The notes beneath the pieces were generated by a model. It saw only the letters and a program-made list of their open reading frames with translations, did no database searches and was not told the origin of the DNA. Source: Plantago ovata (taxonomy: Eukaryota; Streptophyta; Magnoliopsida; Lamiales; Plantaginaceae). Taken from it: a stretch of DNA of 64,000 nucleotides. The stretch's first letter is position 1, and each line of letters starts with the position of its first letter. Below, piece by piece: positions 34,849 to 47,421 of the stretch. The stretch spans positions 109,986,261-110,050,260 of the forward strand of contig CM051455.1 of the NCBI GenBank assembly GCA_028274465.1. Direction: 5' to 3'. A program made the position numbers and the translations under genes.

Positions 34849-37036
34849 ACCGGTGAAGTTGTATGCAATAATGAAGTCTATCATTTGTACATTGGAGAAA
34901 TTACAATAAATTAAAGTTGGATTCCCAGTGAGAAATTCGATTATAGGAATCGTATGATATATGGTGAATAATTATATAATGATGGAAAATAATTAGAGGA
35001 CCAAATAGCAGTGATGTTAATAATGTTGGTCAGTATTATTGATTTCAATTTCCTTGATAGACAATTAGGTCGCAAGTAAATCATAGTAATTAGAGTCAAG
35101 TACGGATATTAGTTATTACATAGAAAGGACCACATTGGCAACGCAATACTCAAGTTGTCGGTTGTTAAATAAAAGGGAAAACATGCACACAAACGGATGA
35201 TGAGGGTTCGTATATTGTACGGATAGAGAGATATAGGGAGGGAGGGTGAGAGGGACACCACACACAGAAGGGAGAGCTAGGCAAATATCCCATGCCATCT
35301 CCCTCCTGAAACACAAAAGTATAAATGTTTATTAATCACGACCTACCATGCGAGCTCACCCGTCATGGCAACGGTCTCTAATATCTTATACTATCACTAT
35401 CTATCTTAGGACCTGCCAAGCGAGCACACCCGACATGGCAAAGGTGTCTTCCACCTTATACTATCACTATCTCTCGTAGGGACCTGCCAAGCGAGCGCAC
35501 CCAACATGGCAAAGGCCTCTCACCTTATACTATCACTATCACTCTTAGTGACCTGCCAAGCGAGCTCACCAGGCATGCCAAAGATCACTCACACCTTATT
35601 CTATCTCTATTTCTCTTAAAACATCATGGTAATAACACGGTGTAAAACCATAAATAACGTCAAGGGTTTCGCAAACAATCCTAAATATGCCAGCAAAGAT
35701 TATATCTTGTGCAAATAGATTCGGTCTTCTCTTCTTCCATTGAGCTTTGATGAATAAAAAGTGACCACATATCAAGAGATGTGTGGTATAATCCGACCGC
35801 ATCAAATTGCCCCAAAAATCTGAGGATATAAAACCATATACAGAATTAACTAGAGCTAAATTAACACTTGAGAAAAGCTAAATCCAATCAGAAAACGTAC
35901 CATCTAACTCATAAGAATAAATCAATCGATTATTTACACTGGAAACGTATCGATTAATCAACCGATTGCCCTCGACGATTAATCAACCCATAAACAATCT
36001 TGTAAATCAGCAACAAGTACTAACCTTTCTCAAATCGAATATGCAGATGAGAAAAAAACTTTACCGGAGCCTTAAGAACAACTGATCGATTTATATATTT
36101 AATCAATAACGAATGAGATCTGCACACAAAAAAAATCGGTATGATAAAGGTTGGGCCAATTAATATCCACCTCAACACCAAATCGATTGGATCAACCGAT
36201 CATCGGAATTGTGGGAAAGGGATACAAATTGGACAAATATTGATGATCGGTAAAGGAAGAAGTGTTTGAGGGTTTTGACAATAATCAGAGGTGACTCATG
36301 AATGAAAATTTACATGTGGATGAAGACGGGGACTGGAAGTATTTCTGTAGGGTATGATATTGTTTCGTTGGTATATGATGTGTGACATATATATATTGAG
36401 GTGAACAACTAAAAGTCGCTTGGTAAGGTTCTAGAATCAAGAAAGTCTTTGGACCATGATATAAAAGATTACTTTAATTATTTGACATTATGTTTTTGAG
36501 AAAGTAATTATTTAGTATTATAGAACATGAATGGTAAATTAATTTAATTTTGCAATTTGTAAAAATGTATAGTCAATATAAAAGATACATAATGATTGAA
36601 TTAATATAAAGGACAAGAAAATAAGTATTCTATTAAAACAATTAAGATTACAAAAATTGTGGAAAAACAATTTGAAGTCTATTAATTTGCAAAAATCTAT
36701 CTATAATTGAATTACTGGTAATTAATCAGACCACATGCAACTATTTTTAGAGAAATATCGTATCTTCACATTCATCGTATCTATGCAATCAACATATCAT
36801 TATATATATTTCAATGTTAAGTTTTATTTACCCACTTTTTTCTTCAAGATATTTAATTTTTAAAGTTCTTTTGTCCAGTCTTGTAATATATGCGACAGAA
36901 GTTAATTATTCATTTAACAATATCAAATATCAGCAGATCAACTACATACAACATCGGAAGCAATTTGTGGTAACTATCAACACAAATAGTTTCTTTTAAC
37001 ACGCTAGTAGAGTGGATGCAATGTTATACTGAAACT
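34849..37036. repeat. 2.2-kb tandem repeat, unit 3
   Basis: Follows the copia element after the duplicated GAAAC. Variants such as ACCCGTCATGG and CTCTAATATC are shared with unit 2 rather than with units 1 and 4. No recognisable gene. Confidence 0.85.
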
Positions 37037-38471
37037 ACCAGTGAAGTTGTATGCAATAATGAAGTTCATCATTTGTACATTGCAGAAATTACAATAAATT
37101 AAAGTTGGATTCCCAGTGAAAAATTCGACCATAGGAATCGTATGATATATGGTGAATAATTATATAATGCTGGAAAATAATTAGAGGACCAAATAGCAAT
37201 GTCTTGATGTTAATAATGTTGGTTAGTATTATTGATTTCAATTTCCTTGATAGACAATTAGGTCGCAAGTAAATCATAGTAATTGGAGTCAAGTAGGGAT
37301 ATTAGTTATTATATATAAAGGAACACATTGGCAACGCAGTACTCAAGTTGTCGGTTGTTAAATAAAAGGGAACACATGCACACAAACGGATTATGAGGGT
37401 TCGTATATTGTACGGATAGAGAGATATAGGGAGGGAGGGTGAGAGGACACCACACGCAGAAGGGAGAGCAGGGCAAATTTCCCATGCCATCTCCCTCCTG
37501 AAAAACAAAAGTATAAATTTTTATTAACCACGACCTACCATGCGAGCTCATTCGTCATGGCAACGGTCTCTCATATCTTATACTATCACTATCTATCTTA
37601 GGACCTGCCAAGCGAGCACACCCGACATGGCAAAGGTCTCTTTCACCTTATACTATCACTATCTCTCGTAGGCACCTACCAAGCGAGCGCACCCAACATG
37701 GCAAACGCCTCTCACCTTATACTATCACCATCACTCTTAGTGACCTGCCAAGCGAGCTCACCCGGCATGGCAAAGATCACTCACACCTTATTCTATCTCT
37801 ATTTCTCTTACAACATCATGAACACGGTGTAAAACCATACATAACGTCAAGGGTTTCGCAAACCATCCTAAATATGCCAGCAAAGATTATATCTTGTCCA
37901 AATAGATTCGGTCTTCTCTTCTTCCATTGAGCTTTGATGAACAAAAATTGACCACATATCAAGAGATGTATGGTATAACCCGACCGCATCAAATTGCCCC
38001 AAAAATCTGAGGATATAAAACCATATACAGAATCAACTAGAGCCAAATTAACACTTGAGAAAAGCTAAATCCAATCAGAAAACGTACCTTCTAATCATAA
38101 GAATAAATCAATCGATTATTTACAATGGAAACGTATTGATTAATCAACCGATTGCCCCCGACGATTAATCAACCCATAAACAATCTTGTAAATCAGCAAC
38201 AAGTACTAACCTTTGTCAAATCGAATTCGCATATGAGAAAAAAACTTTACCGGAGCCTTAAGAACAACCGATCAATTTATATATTCAATCAATAACGAAT
38301 TAGATCTGCACACAAACAAAAAAGATCGGTATGATAAAGGGTGGGCCGATTATTATCCACCTCAACACCAAATCGATTGAATCAACCGATCATCGGAATT
38401 GTGGGAAAGGGATACAAATTGGACAAATATTGATGATCGGTAAAGGAACAAGTGTTTGACGGTTTTGATAA
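37037..38471. repeat. 2.2-kb tandem repeat, unit 4 (interrupted)
   Basis: Head-to-tail with unit 3 and cut after about 1.43 kb by the SIRE LTR at 38472. Variants such as TTCGTCATGG, CTCTCATATC and CATGGCAAACGCC are shared with unit 1. The missing tail is expected beyond the SIRE element, outside the window. Confidence 0.85.
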
Positions 38472-40116
38472 TGTTGGTCCCTTTAAACAACAAGAAAAGA
38501 CTAGAGGGGGGGGGGGTGAATAGTCTTTTCAAACTTTCGTCGTTTAAAAACTTTCTCAGCAAGTACTTATTACTTTTCAGTAATGAGGTTGCTGATACTT
38601 AACTTTCTCAGCAAGCGTAAGTTACTTTCCAGTAGCTTGGTTTGCTGATACTTAAAATCAGAGAGCGGAAGTCTTTGAAACGATAAGTGCTCTTTCAGCA
38701 AGTAAAGAGTTTTCAGCAAGTGAAGTGAGTGACTGTGTACAAACAGATATAATTTGCTGAAAGCTAAATGCAGTAAGTAAATCACACAAACGCTTTTATA
38801 GTGGTATCTGAGAGTGGCGTAATCTCTCAACTAATCCACTTTGTCCTTTCTAGGACTGAATCCACTAAGATATGATTGAGGTTCCTTACAATCTCCTATC
38901 TAAAGCGATTCAACAGAAACCAAAGCGCACTTGCCTTGTCTCCAACCTAAACTAGAGAACTCAACCTTGTTCTCCACCAAACTTGGTACTTTTAATCAGC
39001 AAAACTATGCTCGATTAAGTTCCCCCTGAATATCACGCCTGAAAGGGTGTATTTTCAGTTAGAGAGTTTTGGGGTGAGATGACTTAATTATAACTTATTC
39101 AGTTACAACAAGTAATCTAAGAAACACAACTTGAAATACTTTGCAGTAAACAAGTTTGATTGTTTCTGGTGTCAAGACTTGTTCTTGTTCGAAAGAAAGA
39201 ACACTAAACTAATTTCTTAGCCGAGTTTGTTCTACTTCTTCACAAGTAGCTTTTTCAAACTTTAAGTCTTGGAACGGATCAATGGCAGTAAGAGTGATTG
39301 AAGGTTTGTGAGTTTTTAAGCACAAGTGAGAGTTTGATCACGTTGTTGACACCCTTCAACTCTTTGCCGGATGACCTCTATTTATAGTGCAAGTAAGGAG
39401 CCGTTTGAATTTCAAATCCTAAGGCTTTTGTTCCTTAACATGTCACTATCTTGCTTTTGTACTTTCAGCAGCGACTTTGTTTGTCTTCTAGTCTTCATGT
39501 CCTTTGTGTGTAAGCTTTGCAATAAATGCACATTTGAATAGAATTCAAACAGTAACATTGGAGCGCAAAATCTCGTACATTCAGCAAGAGGTCACTTATG
39601 TTCATCAGCAAGTGTTCAGTCTCAGTTTCAGCAAGCACAACCTACTCTGTCTTTCGGATTTTCACTTATGCAATGCTGTTGCTGAACATTCCACTTTCTG
39701 AGAAAACACGTGCCTTACCAGTCTTCAGCAATCTTCAAGTCTTCAAGTCTTCAAGTCTTCAATTCTTCAGATCTTCAAAAGTCTTCAAGATTCTGACCGG
39801 TTTCTTATTTGCTTAAATAATTTGTTTGTAATAAACAAAATATATCTTCAGCAAATGCTTCAATAGGTCATTTTCTTTTCAGAAAATAAGATTCATTAAG
39901 GCTAAGCATCAATAAGATATTTTCTTTTCAGAAAATAAAATACATTATACGCAAAAGAAATAACTTATCTAATACCTAACTAAGTCATCAACAAACGTTC
40001 CTATTTTACAATGTCCTTAAAATTCTAAATTCATATGGACCTTAAAAGTACTAGTTACTGGACTGTTCTTAATTTAGCATGGTTAATTGCTCATCAAAAT
40101 TACAAGTTTCCTAACA
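38472..40116 (-). repeat. 3' LTR of the SIRE element
   Basis: A 1645-bp LTR from TGTTGGTCCC to ...TTTCCTAACA. It contains a G-run, many TCAGCAAG/CTTGCTGA words, a short CTTCAAGT repeat (about 39735-39765) and a TATA box at 39378-39387. Its partner is outside the window, so no age is given. No gene in it. Confidence 0.8.
39378..39387 (-). promoter_or_regulatory. TATA box of the SIRE LTR
   Basis: The minus strand reads CTATAAATAG, a strong plant TATA box about 730 bp into the LTR. Confidence 0.6.
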
Positions 40117-40132
40117 AATTTTCCCCTTTTTG
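40117..40132 (-). other. Polypurine tract of the SIRE element
   Basis: On the minus strand AAAAAGGGGAAAATT borders the LTR start TGTTAGGAAAC. ATCAAAAAGGGGGA is the typical SIRE tract. The 240 bp from here to the env-like region hold nothing else. Confidence 0.75.
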
Positions 40133-40375
40133 ATGTTAGCAATCCATGGCTAAATTAATTGTTACCCTTTTAGAGGTTTCTGATGTTGAATAAATCAGAT
40201 GATTAATGCAAGCATACTTGAATAAATAAACAGTAAGCATAAGTAAGTTGCATAATCAAAAACCAATAAGAGTAAAAAAGAATTCATTGCTGAAAGTTAT
40301 CAATCAGAAGTTTACAAGAAAGCATAGATAACTAGGAATCAGCAAAAAACTTTAACAAAAACTAATTGCAGGGAC

Positions 40376-43300
40376 TTAAGCTCTTTCAGATTTTTTCAAA
40401 ATCTCTCTTACACTCTTCTCAACAAGTGCAGTGGATTCAACACAATCCTTCTCGTAGTTTTCCAGAAGCCTACGGACTTGTAGTTGAAGAATTCTTGCAT
40501 TTTTGTAGGCAGTATGATGATGCTTTTCGGCATTCATTTCCATGTAATTAGTTACCCACAAATGCATGCCCCAATTGCTGGCATGGAGAAGTTGTGTATC
40601 TGAAATGCCTCTCGGATGAATCTTTCTTAACCAGAGAAGATCTTCTTCTTGATCCTTAGCAGTGAGATAGAAGTACTCATAAAGAATCAATCCAAGTTTC
40701 TTCTTAGGTTTCTTTGTTACCGGGTCAGCGTAGTAAGCAATGCCAGGTGGTTTGATCAGATTTGGTTCTTGCTTGTATGTCTTACCAATGGCAATTCTTC
40801 TTACTTGGACCTCTAGATTCAACCATCTCCCAGCAACATTTCTTGGGAGGGATTCTTCCCTTTGATTTCTTTGGACCTTGAGTTCAATCCATTTGAACAT
40901 TTGATTCAAAATGGTTGTAGGAAAGAACTCATTTACCAGCAAGTCTTCCAGCTTTAAAATCCAGCAACCATGAATGTTTCTGATTACATTCTGAGTGGTT
41001 TCCTCATTGCTGGTCTTAGTATATTCAATGCCGGAGCCAATAGCAATGTTGGCCAGCCTTTTCTCTTCCTGTCTTTGCCTTCTTCTTCTTGATTTAGCAT
41101 TGTCTTGATCTCTTGCTGAAGAGTCAGACGAAAAATGCCTTGAGTGGCCAGACGGAGTTATGGTTGTTAAGGGTCTAGCTCTTATGGCTTGAGCTATTGT
41201 TTGATTGTCATCATCTTCTTCATCATCTTCATTCAGATTGTGATGACTTTCAGTGTGACAGAAATCTTGAGTTTCAGCAGCGGTTTTTCTCTTTTTGGTA
41301 CTTGCTGAATTTAACTCAGTTTCTGCTTGTCTTTTAGAACTTTGCTCTCTTTCAGCAAGAGGTTCTAATGGAAGTGGCGCATCAACAGCAGGAGTAGGAG
41401 GGGTTTGATTGCTTTTTCTAGTGTTCTTCTTTTCCCCCTTAGACATGGATTGCAACATCGGAGTGATGTGCAGAGAATAAAACTCATTGCAATTTTCAGC
41501 AAGAGTGGAGAGACTGTTATACTTCATGATGATTGCTTGTTGGTCAGAGTTCATTGTTGCCAACTCTTTTTGAATATTCATCATGTTCTCTTCATGTCTT
41601 TTCTCTGTTGCGGCCTTCTCATCCATAATATTTTGAGCTTTGACAAGAGCAGTTTTTGCAAGCCTGAGCGCCTGACTTACATCTTCTTCATAGCTCTTGT
41701 GATAAAGACTTATGTCTCTCTGAGCTATTGTCAAAATTGTAGTGCGTCTCAACACTGTAGCCAATATCTTTCCAATGTCAAGTAGGCTCTCAACAAGCAA
41801 TGCCTCATCTTCAGCTTTGCAGGCATCATGGACTTGCTTTAATGCTAGAATTCTGGGAGTAAACTCCTCAACTCTTGGGAACGGCACTAAATGAGGTGTT
41901 AAGGAATGAACCTTAATTTCAGAAGCAAACTGATCATCAGGCGTCAGCAATTCGGCTCTTAGACCATCGTCTAAATCATTGATGTAATCAGGAGGAGGAA
42001 TCTGAACGACTTTTGGGTCCCGCTTGGATTGGTCATCATCATTTTCTGACAAGTCGTCATCATCCTCAGATTCATCAAGTTGAGCGACTTTTAAGCCTTT
42101 GTCAGTAGCTTCTCTTCCTTTTTGTTGAGTGGTTGCTGATGGCAACACTTCAGACTCAACGACTGGAGTTTCACCAGTAGATAGTTGTTTCAATTGAGTT
42201 TGTGGCTCAATTACTGGAGTTTCGCCAGTAGTTAGTTTTAATTGAGTAGTTGCTGAAGGCAACGTTTGAGACTCAATAACTGGAGTTTCGCCAGCAGTAA
42301 GTGGAAGGGATGGAACTTCCTTTGATTTTGGTCTTGAAGATTCACCAATTTCCAGATCCTGCGTATGCCTTGCATGGATCACGAGACTGTTTTGTAGAGC
42401 TCGTTGGTAATCTTCATCTTCTTCATCCTCATCTTCAAGGTTTTCTTCAGTAACCTTGGCATCAGAAACTGGACTCTTGCCATTTTTCAAGGCAACCCTT
42501 TTTCTGGCGTATTCTTCTTCAGTATCAGTACCTTGTACAGGTGCTTGATTTTCAGCAGCAGGAGGAGGTTGAGATTCTTGCTGAGATTGTTGTTGTTCAG
42601 CTTGTTGATTTTCAGATTGAGTATTTTCAGCAACTGTTAACTTCAATCCACCAGCACCAGGACTTGGACCTTGATTGTCATCATCGTCATCTTTCTTGTC
42701 CTTAGAATCTTTCCCTTCATCATCACTGGGATCAGTGGGAATGTTCTCATCTTATTCTTCTTCTTCATCATCTGTCAGAATGACTAGCTCAACATGCTTG
42801 TACAAAGCAACACTTGTCACTTCCTCTTCCTCAGTTAATTTGTGGAGATCAGCCACCACAGGAACAAAAAGACCTTTGAACATCACAGCTTGTTCAGCTG
42901 CGCTCTTAAATTTGGCCTTCATATTCTCTCTGATTTGAGCAATCAGATTTGAGCTCATTAGCTGAGAATATGTCATTTCTTCAGGAAGGATGGAGTGGAC
43001 AAATGTCTCGAGCTTTAACAGTGAAGTTCTCTTTTTCTCATTTGAGAGATGAAGGTGAAGATCTGAGAAGTCCATTCTTCTGTATCTTTGCCAGTTGCTG
43101 ACAGACTTAGCAACTCTTGGCAAAGTTGTCCTCTTGAAATTCAAGTAAAGTTCTTCAGAACTTACTTGCTGATCTTCAGTGATGAGTACCACTTCAGTGG
43201 TCTCCTTTTGAGCCTGAAAAAGAATTTTATTTAGATCAGGAATGGTTTGGAGAATTGTTTTAGAGTTTATATCTGAAACATGATTTACCTGCTGAGAGTC

Positions 43301-45649
43301 AGCAAGCTCATGTAGTACAATTTCGATTCCATGAGGAGCTTGAGTAGCATCCTTCATTTGTTCATCCTGAAATAAATTAAAATTAGACACAAGTACTAAG
43401 CTGTCAAACTTAGTTTTTATACCAAAATTATTAACTACCTGCTGAGCAGGGAGTGTTGGTTTTGGTGCAGAGGCTTCAGCAACCATCTGACTTGCATCTT
43501 GAGAAGTCTGTAGAGAAAGAATAATTTTAGCAAAAGAACAATTTTCAGAATTAGAAGTTATACTGATGGTGGAATTAACTACCTGCTGAGGAAGGACAGG
43601 TTGTGGCTCAGTCCTTTCAGCATTAACAGTTTCTCCTGCTTTTGGGACTGTTTCTTCAGCAGACTTCTGATTTTGCTCTGACTGAGAAAGCTGTGCGGTT
43701 TCAGCAATCTCCCTTGTCTCTGAATTGACAAGTTGAGCAGAAGCATCTTGACCTTTAAGCTCACTGCTTGTCATGAAGAGATCAATTGACTTGTTGGATG
43801 ATTCTTCAATCTCCAACTCCATTTGTTTGCTTAAATCTTCCAGTACAAGCTGGACTTTGTCAATTGAAGTCTTGGGTGAACTTGGGCCAGTATTCTCAGC
43901 ATCAAGAGATGCGTCTTTGAATAGTGCTTCTTGAGTTTCAGCAACTTTAGAAACTGGAACCATTGCTATTTCAGCAACTGGTCCATCAGCAAGCTGGGTT
44001 TCAGCAACTTGATGAGTTGCTTGTTCAGCAACCATCTTTTCAGCAGCATCAGCAAGTGCCGCTTTTTGCAGATCATCAGCAATATCACTTGTTGGTTCCA
44101 TAGTTGGGTCATTTGGTCTATCTACAATGTAGATATCTGGGACTTGGGCAGGAATTTCATTTCCACTGCCTTCTGGTCTATTCTCAGTAGAATTATCAAC
44201 GTTGAGTTGATTGTTGAAGGCTTCCGCAAACACTTCAACATTGCTGATATATGTTTCAGTAATTACTTCAGCAACATCTACTGGCAAATGCGTTTCAGCA
44301 TTTGTCTGGGAATTGACTGAGGAGTCTTGGACATTAGGGACTGACTGAGAAGCCAGTGTCTTCTTTCTTTTGTTACTTGTCCGTTTTCTGTTAGGTACGG
44401 GATTTGCTGATGACGCTGCAGTCTGAGTGTCATCATCAGCTTTCCTCTTTTTCTTTTTAGATTTCTCCAGTTTCCCAGAGTCATCTATTGTTGCATTTTC
44501 AGCAACGGCTGTTGTACACGTACCTTGTTGATTTTCTACAGCAGTTTCATTTGTGTTACCACCACCAACAGCAGTTTCCTCTCTAAGTTGCTGAGTGGTA
44601 ACATCTGCAGCTGTTGTATACCTTTCTTGCTGGCTTGTGCTGACAACATTTGCAGTTGTTGTCTTCTTGGTTTTCTTTCCAGCAATCTTAGGTACATTCT
44701 TCTTGTAGAAAGATCTTCCCACATTGCACACAGATTTCTTGATTGGCAATGGGTTTCTTAGCTGAATCCTGAAATGTTCAAGGATATAGCATATCTTGAT
44801 TCCATACATAACTGGAAAGGAAGGTGAGACCTTGTTGTCTTCTACCTTTACCTTGAACTTAGTAACACAATCAACAAGCCTGTTGAAAATGTACTTAGCC
44901 CAGTTAAGTTCCGATTTATTTTCATAGATATGCATCAGCAATGGCCATCTTCTCAGGCCTACTTGGTCAATTCCTCCAACTTGGGAGTCAAGAACTTTTA
45001 TTAGTAGCAGAGCTACTAGACCAAGTGAATGGCAGAGATGCTTTCTCTTAACGTGCTTTGTCCAAGTCACGGGAGCTATCTCGCCTTTCTTCATCTTTGC
45101 ATTTCTGTCGTCACTGTAGAAAGCTTCAATTTCTTCGTCAGAAGCAGTGATGTCATCTTCAGTTCCAGTGGTTGGAATCTGAAAAATCTCCGCTAAATCA
45201 GTCCATTTCAGGACGATTTGCGTGTTCTGAACATAAGTAAGGATCACTTTTTCAGTGACTCCATTACTGTCTGTAAGGGACTGGATTTCTGCGTTGTTGT
45301 AGAATTCCATAGTATCAATCATGCTCACTTGCTTAGTGCGAGCAGAGATAAAGTTCATGAGGCCTTGCTGCTTGATGAACTCAAGCGCCTCTTCATTTTG
45401 GTCATCAAGTTCTTGTTCATAAAAGTACCTAATGTACTTTTCTTTTGCAAACCCTCCCCATTGCATCAACATCTCACACTTTGCAGTGTCAAGATATGAC
45501 GGAGGCATAGGTTTTACAGTGATTCGGTCGTTTTTCAACACAACTTTCGTTGTGTCTTGGGCCAGAGTAGTCACCGGAGCAATGCGTGTTTCAGCACTGT
45601 CAACCTTTGACGATTTTGAGGACTTAGATGACTGTCTCTTGGGAGCCAT
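40376..45649 (-). pseudogene. Env-like region of the SIRE element
   Basis: The start context is good (AAGAAATGGCT). The first part (about residues 40-330) has a folded, hydrophobic composition with RYFYEQELDDQNEEALEFIKQQGL and a later HLCHSLGLVALLLIKVLDSQVGG. It resembles the plant transposon protein domain often annotated in SIRE env-like regions. A basic patch (KSKKKKRKADDD) and long acidic, glutamine- and serine-rich, probably disordered stretches follow. The last 250 residues look folded again (NIHGCWILKLEDLLVNEFFP). I see no signal peptide and no clear fusion peptide, so a true envelope role is unproven. Three intron-like segments lie inside (see findings). The region has about one break. 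Confidence 0.65.
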
Positions 45650-45781
45650 TTCTTATATAGCAAGAAAGATTGTACGAAAAGAGATAGTTTGCTTTTTGAC
45701 CGGAGGTACAGTAGTTTCAGGCTAGAAATTGCAGAGAAAGGAAATGTGAGTTAAAGAATTTTGTCATTTCTCTAACTCCTT

Positions 45782-45791
45782 CTTTATATAG
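45782..45791 (-). promoter_or_regulatory. Candidate TATA box for the env-like region
   Basis: The minus strand reads CTATATAAAG about 135 bp upstream of the env-like start. That distance leaves room for a start site and a 5' UTR of about 100 nt. It lies in the 358-bp non-coding stretch 45650-46007, which holds nothing else I can name. Confidence 0.4.
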
Positions 45792-46007
45792 TGTCTCTGG
45801 TGTGTGAGAAACTCAATCGATTTGAGCTCTCAGCAAGGGTAAAACAGAGAAACACTGGAGATAGTGGAGCCTTTGCATTGAATGCGTAATGGCCCACTAA
45901 CTAAAACCATCAGAGCACTCTCTCTCTTTGTTTTGTCAGCCGTTAGATTAATAACTCCTTTTAATCAATGGCCACGATTGAATTTCATGTCATGATTATT
46001 GCGAGTG

Positions 46008-46569
46008 TTGAAGGGTAATTCGTGTTTCTTTCTAAGTTCGCAATGAGTCGCTAGCCTAAGTCATTCTAGTTCTTCTTCATGTAGTGTTACTCTGAGATAG
46101 GAAATGAGCCTTTATATACTTGTGACCTTTCAACTTCTGGTAGTGTAGGATCGCGACACGTGTACGGGTAGGATTGAGGCCTTCCTCGGCCCAGGCCCAT
46201 TAAGGAGGTCCATGGGCCTTGGCCCAAGGGAGCAACCATGGCTGGTCGCTCAGGGTCCTCGTGCCTTCCTTGTACGTGGAAGATGCGAGTAGTGTCCTGC
46301 TCAGTTTCTGTCAAGGAGCGTTACCTTGACGTAAGGTCTCCTCGAGCCCGAGAGATGCTCCTCGAGCTCACTGGCAGCTTTGTCCTTGTGAGGAGCTTAT
46401 TGTGAGGGTTGTCCTCCCAGTGATGGTCGGACCCTATGTTGGTCGGTCCACACCTTAGTGACATACTTGGGTGTGGTCGTGCCCCTTGAGGGACGGCCTA
46501 TGATGCTTTGTCGCGCTCTTAGACCGCTCCAGTTCGTACATGCGGACTGGACATATTTCAACACAAACA
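46008..46569 (-). repeat. 3' LTR of the young Tat element
   Basis: A 562-bp partner of 58968-59718. It has a TATA box (46109-46120), a G-box (ACACGTGT near 46157) and a cluster of GGCCCA/TGGGCC words (46186-46228). Its transcription would run leftward, toward the env-like region of the SIRE element. Confidence 0.9.
46109..46228 (-). promoter_or_regulatory. Tat LTR promoter: TATA box, G-box and site II cluster
   Basis: In minus-strand order there are TGGGCCAAGGCCCAT and ATGGGCCTGGGCC words, then ACACGTGT, then AGTATATAAAGG. TGGGCC/T words are plant site II elements, bound by TCP factors and linked to dividing cells. The same layout is in the 5' LTR (59258-59377), and the GGCCCA words also occur in the older Tat LTR (7131-7174). 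Confidence 0.55.
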
Positions 46570-46584
46570 TATGTCCCCCTCGTT
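46570..46584 (-). other. Polypurine tract of the young Tat element
   Basis: On the minus strand ACGAGGGGGACATA precedes the LTR start TGTTTGTG. Confidence 0.7.
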
Positions 46585-47142
46585 TCCAAGTATCTTTGTA
46601 GAAGATAGTTGAGGAACTATGTTGAAGTAGAGGTCGAGTAGAGCCTCGACTAGTAGTGGTTGAAAAAAGATTTCCGTATTCGCACCTTGGTATCTTTCCC
46701 TCCTCCTATCTCTCCCTCCCCCCCTTTTTATAGGGTGCGAGCAGACGTTGCTCGGACCGTATGAAAAGAGGTATGTTTGCTGGGCAGAGATCGGATCCGG
46801 GTAAGTATTCCTTGGTGGAATGGAATGACTTCCTGCCGCTTTTTTCTTGCAAAATATCTCGAGGAGAGATATTTCTAAGAGTGGCTCCTCGAATCACTGC
46901 CACGTGTCCGTCGATTTTTTGCTTTTCTAACATTTTTCCCAATGTTGTCTCGAGGAGCAAACATTATGGTAGTCGAGCTGTCTCTGTGTGGTCTCGAGTA
47001 GAGTGGTGCTCGCGCTGCGAATTGACTACTGTGGTTGGGTAATTCGCTCCGACATTGGGAACTGTGCCCGCGCGAGAGCGGGAGCGTGGAGGGCAAAATG
47101 GGTAATTCGCCAGGCGGCCGTAATCTGGGTCGTTGATCTTGG

Positions 47143-47220
47143 CCACGTGGTCGATCCGGATGGCGCGAGGGTGCGTCGTTTCGTATCCCCGAGATACCCT
47201 TCTATAAATAGTTCAATACT
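47143..47220 (+). promoter_or_regulatory. Promoter of the antisense gene: G-box and TATA box
   Basis: A perfect G-box CCACGTGG (47143-47150) lies about 60 bp upstream of TCTATAAATA (47211-47220). A second G-box-like GCCACGTGTC is at 46899. The layout is that of an ordinary plant polymerase II promoter and points rightward, opposite to the element's own transcript. The stretch 46585-47142 has no gene. Confidence 0.6.
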
Positions 47221-47421
47221 CGGTCATTCCACACTTTTCGTAATCCGAATATTCAGAGCTAAAAAGAGAGAGCGAGGAGAATTTCTGTGATCGACGAGCG
47301 AGGTGATCGATACTAGTAGAGCGCGAGGAGCCAATTCCGACGTCCAGAACCCGTTTTTCAGGCGAATTTCAACTTTTCCGGCCTTCTTTCCGGCTTCCAA
47401 CCTTCATCCACTAAACATCAA

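Noticed and set aside
40405-42640. Plus-strand frames opposite the SIRE env-like region as an antisense gene
   Set aside because: They are short and scattered, without promoter or splice pattern, unlike the antisense gene of the Tat element.
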